From positions 267,655-331,654 of IMG/VR virus record IMGVR_UViG_3300023174_000039: a stretch of DNA of 64,000 nt, one strand, 5' to 3'. This DNA comes from a virus. The position numbers and the translations under genes were made by a program. Shown one piece after another: positions 43,623 to 52,095 of this stretch (positions within the stretch are counted from its first letter, which is position 1; every line of letters starts with the position of its first letter). The notes below the pieces were generated by a model, which saw only the letters and a program-made list of their open reading frames with translations, was not told where the DNA came from and made no database searches.

Positions 43623-44122
43623 GTTCTTGGGTCTTTTCTATGTTGAAATAAGCCAGTGAGATACTCTTCGGGCCAGGTGTCATAAAATCCTCGCTTGGCC
43701 ATTAACTGTGCTTTTGAATCAAGATCGCTCAGACTTTGTACTAATGCAAGCGCATATGTACCTTGATTCATACAGATTCCGTTGACAATTTCAACATCGT
43801 TGGGATGATCTTCAAGTGTTAACAAATCTGCATTTAACAAAAAATCTCTGTTGGCCTGATCTAAGCTACTTGCAAACAGGTCGTGTGGCCATTCTTTAGG
43901 ATCATATGCATACACAATAACTTCTTTGTCGCCCATGCCATACCGGGCACGATTTTTAAGATCAAAGTAAGGATCAGCACCAATGAACACATCGTAGCTG
44001 TTTTTGAGTCTTGAGCTACGAGCATATGGGCAAGGAGGGAAGTTGCCCAGGGCAGGATGCGGAACTTCTACAAAGTTCACAATCCACTGCTCAATATCTC
44101 GTTTAACTTGATCTATATCCAT
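43619..44122 (-). CDS. Conserved protein with HPxLGxFPPCPYAR motif
   Basis: 167 residues. The sequence VEVPHPALGNFPPCPYARSS at about 17-36 is a striking motif with histidine, cysteine and arginine that I have seen in bacterial and phage proteins of unknown function (from memory). Other parts include VIVYAYDP and LLTLEDHPNDVEIVNG. No named domain. Overlaps by one base with the small gene upstream and by ATGA with the GNAT-like gene. Confidence 0.55.
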   Translation of the reverse strand: MDIDQVKRDIEQWIVNFVEVPHPALGNFPPCPYARSSRLKNSYDVFIGADPYFDLKNRARYGMGDKEVIVYAYDPKEWPHDLFASSLDQANRDFLLNADLLTLEDHPNDVEIVNGICMNQGTYALALVQSLSDLDSKAQLMAKRGFYDTWPEEYLTGLFQHRKDPRT

Positions 44123-44310
44123 TAGAAGAACGGTAGTTTGCTGTTTTTAGTTGTTTCAAGATTGTCTTTGATTAACTCACTGATCATCTGACGTTCATGA
44201 TGACTCATGTTCATAACATCATCATAACTGGCTCCGCCACGCATGTACCACGACATTTTTAAGCCTTGACGTCTTAGGTCACTGGCCTCCTGGTCCATCC
44301 TGTCTACCAT
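44122..44310 (-). CDS. Small baseplate-linked protein (62 aa)
   Basis: 62 residues. It contains MSWYMRGGASYDDVMNMSHH followed by ERQMISELIKDNLETTKNSK and ends LPFF. Short proteins with the same 'SWYxRGGASYxDVxNMS...TKxxxLPFF' pattern follow the gp26-like gene in aquatic T4-like phages (from memory), where they are sometimes called baseplate hub assembly proteins. Direct function not known. 26 nt after the gp26-like stop. Confidence 0.65.
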   Translation of the reverse strand: MVDRMDQEASDLRRQGLKMSWYMRGGASYDDVMNMSHHERQMISELIKDNLETTKNSKLPFF

Positions 44311-44336
44311 AGCAGAAATCTGCTCAGCTGACGAAA

Positions 44337-45179
44337 TCAGGAGGCGGTTTCGAAAAAACTTGCTTGATCCAAATTCATTGATTGTTCATAGTTGTTATTA
44401 CAAGCCGAACAGGTTATTTTGATAGGTGCCAGTTCGCTAGCAGATCTAAGTTCAATCACACGATCTCGTATTTTGCTAAACAAGTTACGATCGCAGTTGT
44501 TTAGAAATTCATGAATAAATTCTGGTTCAGTTACCAGGGCTTGCGGAGTTCTAATACTGGCAATGTTAAATTTCATGGCATCAATAGTTAGCTCGGTGAT
44601 GTGTTTTAATGCCGCATTGAGCTTGGCAATTTTTTCATCATCGGACAAATCTGATCCAGGGATGGCACGAATCATGCGCTGTTCTTCAAACTGCATTTGA
44701 TTGGTATCGTTTTGATCTTTGTAGGTCACTGGATGAAATGCTATTTCTAAATCTCTGTGTTTGATAGTATTTGAGTAGTCCGGGGCTGAAATTTGGTCTA
44801 GTATGTTGCGCAAATCGATATCGTATTGATCTTCGTTTTGACATTTTGGGCAAGTGGTGCTGATGCCCATGTTGTGTCCGTAACTGGCAATACGAATAGC
44901 AACCAAAATAGCATTGATGTCAACATTGGGGGCTAGCCATGCATTTTTAATAGCAGGAATACAGCTCTGGATTACAGAAATCACAGCTTGACCGTTGAAC
45001 AAGGCATCTGGTGTGCGGTAAGTGATTTCGTCAATGGCAGTCATGGGAAGCACTGGCAATTCTTTGTTTTGCGGCATAGCAAGAGTGTCCGGTGCCCAGT
45101 ATTCGCCACCAGAAGGCAGTCTCAAGTAAATTGCAGGTTGTCTAAAAAATTGTCTTAAGGGGTTAGCAGTTTGGGTCAT
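44337..45179 (-). CDS. gp26: gp26-like baseplate hub protein (T4_baseplate family)
   Basis: 280 residues. N-terminal AIYLRLPSGGEYWAP, then LPVLPMTAIDEITYRTPDAL and a VISVIQSCIPA segment are the pattern of the T4 gp26/gp51-type baseplate proteins (PF12322 kind). Two CxxC pairs, CPKCQ near residue 112 and CSACN near 262, could make one zinc site. In T4 gp26 helps hub assembly. Its transcription starts from a late-type box (TATAAGTA) in the divergent gap with the tape-measure gene, and AGGTG is the Shine-Dalgarno. Confidence 0.7.
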   Translation of the reverse strand: MTQTANPLRQFFRQPAIYLRLPSGGEYWAPDTLAMPQNKELPVLPMTAIDEITYRTPDALFNGQAVISVIQSCIPAIKNAWLAPNVDINAILVAIRIASYGHNMGISTTCPKCQNEDQYDIDLRNILDQISAPDYSNTIKHRDLEIAFHPVTYKDQNDTNQMQFEEQRMIRAIPGSDLSDDEKIAKLNAALKHITELTIDAMKFNIASIRTPQALVTEPEFIHEFLNNCDRNLFSKIRDRVIELRSASELAPIKITCSACNNNYEQSMNLDQASFFETAS

Positions 45180-45187
45180 TTTGCACC

Positions 45188-45195
45188 TATAAATA
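45188..45195 (+). promoter_or_regulatory. Late promoter TATAAATA (for tape-measure-like gene)
   Basis: Exact late consensus, 25 nt before the ATG at 45221, with a TATAGGT Shine-Dalgarno in between. Confidence 0.7.
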
Positions 45196-45201
45196 TACTT
45201 C

Positions 45202-45209
45202 TACTTATA
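45202..45209 (-). promoter_or_regulatory. Late-type promoter box TATAAGTA (for gp26-like gene)
   Basis: Seven of eight match to the late consensus on the minus strand, 22 nt before the ATG at 45179. It forms one arm of the inverted repeat with the plus-strand box at 45188. Confidence 0.5.
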
Positions 45210-45220
45210 GGTAATACACC

Positions 45221-48200
45221 ATGGCCGACACAAATGCACAGATGGAAGAACTCGCTCGAATACTTGAAGAAGTAAATCGAGAAATGGCTTACTACGGCAA
45301 AATAACCAAAGAAACTGCTGACGCTAAGTTTGATGCTGAGGTCAAGGCCAAGACTGGTCTTAACAATGCCACCAAAGGTATGGCCGCATTGGGCGAAGGA
45401 CTTACTGCTGTAGCTGGTGCGGCATTCGGTGCTGGTAAAGCCATGGCTGATGGCAAAAAAGGTGCATCAGCATTCAATGAAAGTGTTGATGACATGGCCA
45501 AAGCAGCGGCTGCTGCCGGTGCTGTGTTGACCTTGATGATTCCTGGTGGACCACTGATCAAGTTGTTCTTTGCCGGTGTAACTGCGGCTGTTGGTGCTGT
45601 TGCTGCCTATACCAAAGCAACCAACACCATGGCAGATCAGCTGTACAAAACGTACTCGGGTCTCAGCAAATCTGGCGGTGCTGCCAGTGATGGAATGTCA
45701 GGGGTACTAAAAGCCAGTAATCAACTGGGCTTGAGCATGGAGGAAATGGACGGCTTTGTTGGGCAAATCACTGCCAACAGCAAAGACCTGGCATTGTTCT
45801 CTGGTTCAGTATTTGAAGGTCGACAAAAACTAGGCGACATGGGCGATGCCCTACGTGGCAGTAGACAAGACTTTTTAAAAATGGGCATGAGCATGACTGA
45901 CGTGTCTGATGGCATGTTGGGTTACTTGAAAATACAAACTCGTTTGGGACAGAGTCAAAACAAAACCACAGCGGAACTTGCTGATGGTGCCAAAAAATAT
46001 CTATTTGAACAAGATGCCCTAGCCAAGCTCACAGGACAAAATCGAAAGGAAATGGAAGATCAGCGTGAACGTGCCTTGCAAGGTGAGCAGTTTGCAGCCA
46101 AGATACGTGAACTTCAGATGAACAATCAAAAAGAAGCAGCCGAAGATCTGCTGAAAATGAATGCCCTCTACGAAAAAGCAGGACCCAAATTGGCTGCTGC
46201 CTTCCAAGCATCAGTGACAGGCAACCTAAGCAATGCAGATGCACAAGAAGCCAACTTGGCCAGTAACGGAGCCATGCTTGAGACCACACAAAAAGTCATT
46301 GCTCGTCAGATGAGTTACACTGATGCAGTTGATGCTACAGGTAAAGCCATGGGTCAGACTGCTGACAGCGTAGGCGTAGTACTAGGGCAGTTTGGTGCAT
46401 ACGGCGAAAGTTTTGGACCTTTGCACGAGCAATTGAAACTAGCGCAAATGGCTCAAAATGGCATTACTGAATCCATGGCCAGGATCAAAGAAGATCAGAA
46501 AAAGGTATTAGAAGGTGGTGCTGACAAGTTGCTGGAAAATCAAGCCAAGTTGATTGACACACAGATCAATGCCAACGAAGCATTTAAAACATTTATTAGC
46601 AACGGCATTGAACCAGCACAAAAAGCCATGATAGCATTGGCTGAAGCAACAGTAAAAGCTGGAGGTTTCCTTTCTGAAATGACAGGCAGCAAAGGACTTA
46701 TACAGCGCACAATAGACATGATCAATGCCAAGGACTCAAAAGAACTGGCCAAAGTAGGCGGCAACGAAACATTTGGTGAACTTGCAGGCGGTGCAGGCGG
46801 TGGTATAGCAGCCGGTATGGTTGCTGGTGGCTTGGTGGGATCTATTGTGCCTGTGGTAGGCACAGCAATTGGCGCAGCCATTGGCGGTGCACTGGGTGCC
46901 TGGGGCGGATCAAAAATTGGCGGAACCATTGGCAAGTATGTTGACGATACTACCAAGGAAGAAGCCGACAAATCAAAAGGTAAACCGATTGAAAAACGTG
47001 CCGGTGGCGGCCCAGTTGACGCAAAAACGCCATATCTAATTGGTGAAAACGGTCCAGAGCTGTTTGTGCCATCTGCTGGCGGAGATGTTATATCTAACTC
47101 GGCCATGAAAACATTGGGTAATGCAACTAGCGCAATGCCATCACCAATGGGCAAGATGCCCAACGCAATGCCAACACCACCAGACATGTTTAAAGATACT
47201 GAACATTCTTTTGATAAAATATTATCAACAGTCAATGTGGCATCAAAATCAATGACTGCAGGGTATCGAGAGTTAGATAGCTCGTTTGACGACATACTAT
47301 CAACAGTTAATGTAGTATCAAAATCAATGACCACCGGGTATCGAGAGTTAGATAGCTCGTTTGGTGAAATTGCCAAAGACTCGTTAAAAATTGAAAAACT
47401 CACTGACAGTGATACAAAACGTGCAGAAAAATACAGTATAGCCTACAAGAGTTATGTAGATTTAAAAACTCAATTGATGGATCTTGAGATCCCAGACCTT
47501 AAAACACAGATTGATCTATTACAACAAAAAGCACTGCAAACTAGCACTACTACCGCTGGTGCAACAGCTTCACAAAGTGCTTTGCCCGCAACTGGTTCAG
47601 GGTTAAAATTACCAGCTGCCGGAAACATGCCTAGCATGGGAGGTGGTCAAGGTATACAGGGCGGTGTAGCATCGCAAAATGATCTTACTAAACTGGGATT
47701 AAAACTCAAGACTGGTGATGTACAGGCCGAAGGTGCTAAAATTGATCCTAAACTCATTGAGATGGCACAGCAAGTGCAAGCCAACATGCCTAACTTTGGG
47801 TACTTCTCAGGGTTCAACGACAAGTTCCATCAGGAAAAATCTCCAAGCAGTAGTCACACCACAGGGCGTGCCATGGACTTTGCATTATCAAAAGAACCCA
47901 GCAAAGAAGAAGGGCAAGAAATTGTCAAGTGGCTCAAGAGCATGGGTGCCAGCGTGGCCATTGACGAATACAACAACCCCAGTTCAAAAGCCACTGCCGG
48001 ACACATTCATGCTCAGATAGCAGGATATGCAGATGGTGGTGTCGCTTCAACACCACAAATTGCCATGGTAGCAGAAAAAGGACCAGAAGCCATGATTCCC
48101 TTGGTAAACGGTGCCATTCCGATCAATCTAAAAATGGGTCCGCCGCCAGAAGATGATCACATGAGCAAGATATTTGAAGCAGGATTTGGAGAACTGTCGG

Positions 48201-48499
48201 CTCAGTTTGCCAAACTAACTGACATAGACTTGTTAAAATCCACTATATCTGATTTTAAAAATGGACAATTTGGCCTGGAAGATGCAAAGGAATTGCTGAA
48301 ATCAAACTCAACAGAAGCAAAGACAGCACTGGATGATGGTGCACAGAGATACGAAAGAATGCTGGCCGAAGCCCTGGAAAAACAGGCGGCCCAACAAGCA
48401 GACCAGTCAGCTAGAATGATTGATGCGCTGTCTGAAATGATACGAACACAAAAAGACAGCAACAGTATCCAAGAACGAATACTGCAAACTTCCATGTAA
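45221..48499 (+). CDS. Tape-measure-like tail protein with M15-type peptidase domain
   Basis: 1092 residues. Residues about 60-130 and 515-580 are Ala/Gly-rich and hydrophobic, with GG-rich transmembrane-like stretches, separated by long helices. Two 'GGxVxxxTPYLIGExGPELFVP'-like segments (near 600 and 940) are typical of tape-measure proteins. About 832-935 hold a peptidase M15-like domain: SSHTTGRAMDF with His879 and Asp886, and GHIHAQ with His928 and His930, the zinc ligands of VanY-like enzymes that cut peptidoglycan cross-bridges. A 25-residue tandem repeat lies at 663-712. Probably sets tail length and opens the wall during DNA injection (inference). Confidence 0.75.
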   Translation: MADTNAQMEELARILEEVNREMAYYGKITKETADAKFDAEVKAKTGLNNATKGMAALGEGLTAVAGAAFGAGKAMADGKKGASAFNESVDDMAKAAAAAGAVLTLMIPGGPLIKLFFAGVTAAVGAVAAYTKATNTMADQLYKTYSGLSKSGGAASDGMSGVLKASNQLGLSMEEMDGFVGQITANSKDLALFSGSVFEGRQKLGDMGDALRGSRQDFLKMGMSMTDVSDGMLGYLKIQTRLGQSQNKTTAELADGAKKYLFEQDALAKLTGQNRKEMEDQRERALQGEQFAAKIRELQMNNQKEAAEDLLKMNALYEKAGPKLAAAFQASVTGNLSNADAQEANLASNGAMLETTQKVIARQMSYTDAVDATGKAMGQTADSVGVVLGQFGAYGESFGPLHEQLKLAQMAQNGITESMARIKEDQKKVLEGGADKLLENQAKLIDTQINANEAFKTFISNGIEPAQKAMIALAEATVKAGGFLSEMTGSKGLIQRTIDMINAKDSKELAKVGGNETFGELAGGAGGGIAAGMVAGGLVGSIVPVVGTAIGAAIGGALGAWGGSKIGGTIGKYVDDTTKEEADKSKGKPIEKRAGGGPVDAKTPYLIGENGPELFVPSAGGDVISNSAMKTLGNATSAMPSPMGKMPNAMPTPPDMFKDTEHSFDKILSTVNVASKSMTAGYRELDSSFDDILSTVNVVSKSMTTGYRELDSSFGEIAKDSLKIEKLTDSDTKRAEKYSIAYKSYVDLKTQLMDLEIPDLKTQIDLLQQKALQTSTTTAGATASQSALPATGSGLKLPAAGNMPSMGGGQGIQGGVASQNDLTKLGLKLKTGDVQAEGAKIDPKLIEMAQQVQANMPNFGYFSGFNDKFHQEKSPSSSHTTGRAMDFALSKEPSKEEGQEIVKWLKSMGASVAIDEYNNPSSKATAGHIHAQIAGYADGGVASTPQIAMVAEKGPEAMIPLVNGAIPINLKMGPPPEDDHMSKIFEAGFGELSAQFAKLTDIDLLKSTISDFKNGQFGLEDAKELLKSNSTEAKTALDDGAQRYERMLAEALEKQAAQQADQSARMIDALSEMIRTQKDSNSIQERILQTSM
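47207..47365 (+). repeat. 75-bp tandem repeat in the tape-measure-like gene
   Basis: Two copies start at 47207 and 47282, with a third started at 47357. Each encodes SF(D)(K/D)ILSTVNV, then SKSM and GYRELDS (25 residues). In frame, so copy number changes would alter protein length by 25 residues. Confidence 0.85.
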
Positions 48500-48503
48500 A
48501 CAC

Positions 48504-48511
48504 GGTAAATA
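48504..48511 (+). promoter_or_regulatory. Late-type box GGTAAATA before gp20 (leaderless arrangement)
   Basis: Six of eight match, ending seven bases before the gp20 ATG. No Shine-Dalgarno precedes the ATG. Confidence 0.4.
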
Positions 48512-48518
48512 ACTCACT

Positions 48519-50294
48519 ATGGCAGAAAAACAATCCCCCGGCTGGAAAAAATATTTCAAAGTGGCAGACACCACAGGTCAATTAGGACCCATCTCCGGCC
48601 GCTATGCTGATGGATATCCTCAGTATGGCAAGAACAACGGCACAGACAATTACCCTGCAGACATGGTTTATCGTAACTATGCCAGCCGATTGCCAGAAGT
48701 GTATTCAGGTCATCCCAATCGTATTGAGCGTTATAATCAGTACGAAAACATGGACATGGACTCAGAGATCAATGCCTGCTTGGACATTATTGCTGAGTTT
48801 TCTACTCAGCCAAACGAAACAAACGGCACACCATTTGAAGTAAAATATTCTGACACTCCTACTGATCATGAAATTGATATTATCCGCAAGCAGTTGCAAC
48901 AGTGGGTGAAACTGAACAAACTGGATCAACGTATCTTCAAGCTATTCCGTAACACTGTGAAGTACGGGGATCAAATCTTTGTGCGTGATCCAGAAACATT
49001 TGAAATGATGTGGGTAGACATGACCAAGGTGGCTCGTGTGATTGTGAATGAAAGTGAAGGAAAACGTCCTGAACAGTATGTAATTCGCGATATCAACCCC
49101 AATTTTCAAAACATGACTGTGGCAGCCAAGACTACCACAGACTACATGACTAACCCTGTTACAGGCTCAGTATCTGGTTCCAGTAACTACACCATGCCCA
49201 ATGGTGGCACAGGTGGTGGCGTGGGCAACAGCCGTTTCATGCAGGCCATGAACGAAGTTTGTTTGGATGCCAAGCACGTGGTGCACATGAGCTTGAACGA
49301 AGGACTTGATGTGTTTTGGCCATTTGGCAAAAGCATCTTGGAAAACATCTACAAAGTGTTCAAGCAGAAGGAATTGCTGGAAGACTCAATTCTTATCTAT
49401 CGTGTGAGTCGTGCTCCAGAGCGTAGAATCTTCAAGATTGACGTGGGCAACATGCCCAGTCACTTGGCCATGCAGTTTGTGGAACGCATCAAGAACGAAA
49501 TGCACCAGCGTAGAATTCCCACTGTAACAGGCGGCGGCCAAAACATGATGGATGCCAGTTACAACCCACTCAGTATCAATGAAGACTACTTCTTCCCACA
49601 AACAGCAGACGGTCGCGGATCAAGTGTAGACACCCTGCCAGGTGGACAGAACCTGGGCGAAATTGACGACTTGAAGTACTTTAACAACAAAATGGCCCGT
49701 GGCTTGCGTGTGCCTTCAAGCTATTTGCCCACAGGTCCTGACGATTCGGGCAAGACATTTGACGATGGCAAAGTAGGCACAGCACTCATACAAGAGTACA
49801 GATTCAACCAGTATTGCGAACGTTTGCAAGCATTGATCTGTCAAAAGCTAGACGACGAATTCAAAATGTTCATGAAATGGCGTGGGTTTAACATAGACTC
49901 TAGCCTGTTCAACATCAAGTTTAATGCACCTCAAAACTTTGCAAGTTACCGTCAAAGCGAACTGGACAACACACGTATTCAAGCATTTACCAGCTTAGAA
50001 CCCTTGCCATACATGTCAAAACGTTTTATGCTAGAACGCTTCCTGGGCTTGACCGAAGACGAAATCAAGAAGAACGAAGAGTTATGGCGTGAAGAACGTG
50101 ACGACCCAGAAATGAAAGCTGCCACAGGACAAGACCTGCGTTCAGTAGGCATCACTCCTGGTGCACTAGAAACTGACATCCAAACAGGTGAAGATATTGG
50201 ACAAATGACTCCAGCAGGCCCTGGCGGTATGCCTGGTGCGGCTGTTCCTCCTGCCCCAGGCGGCCCAGGCGGTGCCGCACCTCCACCAGTATAA
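48519..50294 (+). CDS. gp20: Portal vertex protein gp20
   Basis: 591 residues (T4: 524). The gp20 pattern is evident: NRIERYNQYENMDMDSEINA near 70, DIIAEFSTQ, FRNTVKYGDQIFVRDPET, then EDYFFPQTADGRGSSVDTLP and LDDEFKMFMKW. It forms the dodecameric portal through which DNA is packaged. The C-terminal 40 residues are a Pro/Gly-rich tail (GGMPGAAVPPAPGG). The upstream gene is a tape-measure-like gene, not the tail sheath/tube pair found before gene 20 in T4. No Shine-Dalgarno is visible. The stop codon is part of the next late box. Confidence 0.95.
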   Translation: MAEKQSPGWKKYFKVADTTGQLGPISGRYADGYPQYGKNNGTDNYPADMVYRNYASRLPEVYSGHPNRIERYNQYENMDMDSEINACLDIIAEFSTQPNETNGTPFEVKYSDTPTDHEIDIIRKQLQQWVKLNKLDQRIFKLFRNTVKYGDQIFVRDPETFEMMWVDMTKVARVIVNESEGKRPEQYVIRDINPNFQNMTVAAKTTTDYMTNPVTGSVSGSSNYTMPNGGTGGGVGNSRFMQAMNEVCLDAKHVVHMSLNEGLDVFWPFGKSILENIYKVFKQKELLEDSILIYRVSRAPERRIFKIDVGNMPSHLAMQFVERIKNEMHQRRIPTVTGGGQNMMDASYNPLSINEDYFFPQTADGRGSSVDTLPGGQNLGEIDDLKYFNNKMARGLRVPSSYLPTGPDDSGKTFDDGKVGTALIQEYRFNQYCERLQALICQKLDDEFKMFMKWRGFNIDSSLFNIKFNAPQNFASYRQSELDNTRIQAFTSLEPLPYMSKRFMLERFLGLTEDEIKKNEELWREERDDPEMKAATGQDLRSVGITPGALETDIQTGEDIGQMTPAGPGGMPGAAVPPAPGGPGGAAPPPV

Positions 50295-50297
50295 ATA
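50290..50297 (+). promoter_or_regulatory. Late promoter TATAAATA (leaderless arrangement)
   Basis: Exact consensus, containing the gp20 stop TAA (50292-50294), five bases (GTATC) from the ATG at 50303. Confidence 0.65.
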
Positions 50298-50302
50298 GTA
50301 TC

Positions 50303-50521
50303 ATGTTACTAACAGAATTTTGGCACAAAGAACCTGAAGCATATCAGGACACCGCACAAGACAACAGTCAACCGCAAACGGGCGACCTGCGCAAGAGTCG
50401 CCTAACCTTGCGTCAGTTAAACAAACTGCGCAAAATGAACGATGTACGAACCTACGAGTACAAAGAAAAAATCAAACTAGTGCGTCAACAATACGCACCG
50501 CCTCCAGCACCACCAATGTAA
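50303..50521 (+). CDS. Small head-block protein (72 aa)
   Basis: 72 residues. Acidic/Gln-rich N-terminus, then a basic block RKSRLTLRQLNKLRKMNDVR and YEYKEKIKLVRQQYA, ending in a Pro-rich tail (PPPAPPM). A homologous small protein lies between portal and prohead core genes in aquatic T4-like phages (from memory); its position matches T4 gp67, a prohead core protein, but sequence similarity to gp67 is not evident. A late box ends five bases upstream and there is no Shine-Dalgarno. Confidence 0.7.
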   Translation: MLLTEFWHKEPEAYQDTAQDNSQPQTGDLRKSRLTLRQLNKLRKMNDVRTYEYKEKIKLVRQQYAPPPAPPM

Positions 50522-50578
50522 TAAAAATTACATTTATGGCTGTTTTGACCCCATAAACCACCTATATTTCTTCCTGTG

Positions 50579-50586
50579 TGTAAATA
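50579..50586 (+). promoter_or_regulatory. Late-type promoter box TGTAAATA
   Basis: Seven of eight match apart from one G, 30 nt before the ATG at 50617, with a TATAGGAG Shine-Dalgarno in between. Confidence 0.5.
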
Positions 50587-50616
50587 ACAGCACACTTTAC
50601 CTATAGGAGTTTCCAT

Positions 50617-51447
50617 ATGAACCGTTTTGAACAATTGATTGAATATGTGATCAATGATGACGAGCAAAAAGCTCGCGAACTATTCCACGACATTGTTGTG
50701 GAAAAAAGCCGCCAGATCTACGAAGACATCATGGCTGAAGAAGCCGAAGAAGAACTCGAAGAAGGCGCAGAAGAAGAACTTGAAGAATCTGAAGAAGATC
50801 TTGAAGAAATGGACATGGGCGGCGACGCCAGCAACGACCTGATCGACGATGTTGAGATGGAAGAAGAAAGCGACATGAACATGGAAGCCGAAGGCGACGA
50901 AGAAGATTTTGGCGATGAGCATGACGAGCCAGACATGGACAACATGGGTGGTGCAAGCGACATGGATGCTGACAATTCTGAACCAGCTACCAAAGACGAC
51001 ATCATGAATTTAGAAGACAAACTGGACCAGTTGATGGCCGAGTTTGAAGACCTAATGGGTGGCGACGACGAAGGCAATGGCGACATGATGGGTCCAGACG
51101 AAGGCGGCGACGCTCTTGAAATGGACGACACAGAAGAAATGGGCATGATGGAAGCTCTTGAACTGAAAGCAGCTCCAAAGCCAGTGACTTCCGAAGAAGG
51201 CAACACAAACAAAAAGTCTACAGTGGCAGCCAACTCAGGCGCACGTGGTGCAATGGCCAAGCCAGTACACACAGGTGCTGACGGCGGTGGACACCATGAC
51301 TCTAGTGCTTACAAAAACACAGTGAAAGAACTTGGCGTGACACCCACACAAGATGCAGGTAAGAAGGCATTTAAATCAGCAGCTCCTGCTCCTGTTAAAA
51401 CACAAGCTTCAGGTGTGAACATTAGAAGCCCACTGCCACGTAACTAA
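50617..51447 (+). CDS. Prohead core protein (gp68/gp67-like), strongly acidic
   Basis: 276 residues. The first 40 (FEQLIEYVINDDEQKAREL then HDIVVEKSRQIYEDIM) resemble the T4 gp68 start. Residues about 45-190 are almost entirely Glu, Asp, Gly and Met (EEAEEELEEG, DMMGPDEGGD), and the C-terminal third is Ala/Lys-rich and basic. Acidic core proteins fill the prohead scaffold and are cut by gp21; T4 gp67 and gp68 are much shorter (80 and 141), so this may combine both roles. Preceded by a TGTAAATA late box and AGGAG. Confidence 0.75.
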   Translation: MNRFEQLIEYVINDDEQKARELFHDIVVEKSRQIYEDIMAEEAEEELEEGAEEELEESEEDLEEMDMGGDASNDLIDDVEMEEESDMNMEAEGDEEDFGDEHDEPDMDNMGGASDMDADNSEPATKDDIMNLEDKLDQLMAEFEDLMGGDDEGNGDMMGPDEGGDALEMDDTEEMGMMEALELKAAPKPVTSEEGNTNKKSTVAANSGARGAMAKPVHTGADGGGHHDSSAYKNTVKELGVTPTQDAGKKAFKSAAPAPVKTQASGVNIRSPLPRN

Positions 51448-51450
51448 GCA

Positions 51451-52083
51451 ATGAAAACACTAAGAGAACAGCTTACCTTTAATCAGGCCAACATCCAAGT
51501 GTTGGAGGAATCCGACATGACTGGGGGCAAGCATCTCTATCTTAAAGGCATTTGTATTGAAGGCAACAAGCGCAATGCAAATGAACGTGTCTATCCTTTA
51601 CACGAAATAACCAAGGCAGTTAACACAATTAATCAACAGATTAAAGAAGGTAACTCTGTTTTAGGTGAAGTGGATCACCCAGATGATTTGAAAATCAACC
51701 TGGATCGTGTGTGCCACAGCGTTGAAGGCATGTGGATGGATGGAGACGCCGGATGTGGTAAACTTAAAATTTTGCCAACTCCAATGGGAGAATTGATCAA
51801 GACGTTGCTACAATCTGGTGTTAGACTAGGTGTATCAAGCCGTGGAAGCGGCAACGTTGATGACAGAACAGGACATGTAAGTGACTTTGAAATTGTCACT
51901 ATAGATGTGGTTGCACAACCCAGTGCTCCGAATGCTTATCCCAAAGCAATTTACGAAGGACTCATGAACATGAAGTACGGACATAGATTGCTGGAAGTGG
52001 CTCGTGAATCTGGGCAAGACAACAAAGTGCAGAGATACCTCAAGGATGAAGTTAAAAAGCTCATCCGGGATCTCAAAATATAA
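51451..52083 (+). CDS. gp21: Prohead protease gp21
   Basis: 210 residues (T4: 212). The herpes-type serine protease motifs are present: GEVDHPDD with His76 and GVSSRGSG with Ser129/Ser130, with an IVTIDVV strand behind. It cleaves scaffold and capsid proteins after (I/L)-x-Glu during head maturation and then itself. Three bases after the core gene and twelve before gp22. Confidence 0.94.
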   Translation: MKTLREQLTFNQANIQVLEESDMTGGKHLYLKGICIEGNKRNANERVYPLHEITKAVNTINQQIKEGNSVLGEVDHPDDLKINLDRVCHSVEGMWMDGDAGCGKLKILPTPMGELIKTLLQSGVRLGVSSRGSGNVDDRTGHVSDFEIVTIDVVAQPSAPNAYPKAIYEGLMNMKYGHRLLEVARESGQDNKVQRYLKDEVKKLIRDLKI

Positions 52084-52095
52084 GGAGAACCAGGC

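Noticed and set aside
46540-47403. 287-aa open frame on the minus strand opposite the tape-measure-like gene
   Set aside because: It is the complement of a strongly supported plus-strand gene with clear domains; its composition (Pro/Ser/Ala) simply mirrors the Gly/Ala codons, and it has no promoter or ribosome-binding site.
50718-51272. 184-aa Ser-rich open frame opposite the acidic prohead core gene
   Set aside because: Serine runs are the mirror of the GAA/GAC codon runs of the acidic protein; the sense gene has a Shine-Dalgarno and a late box.
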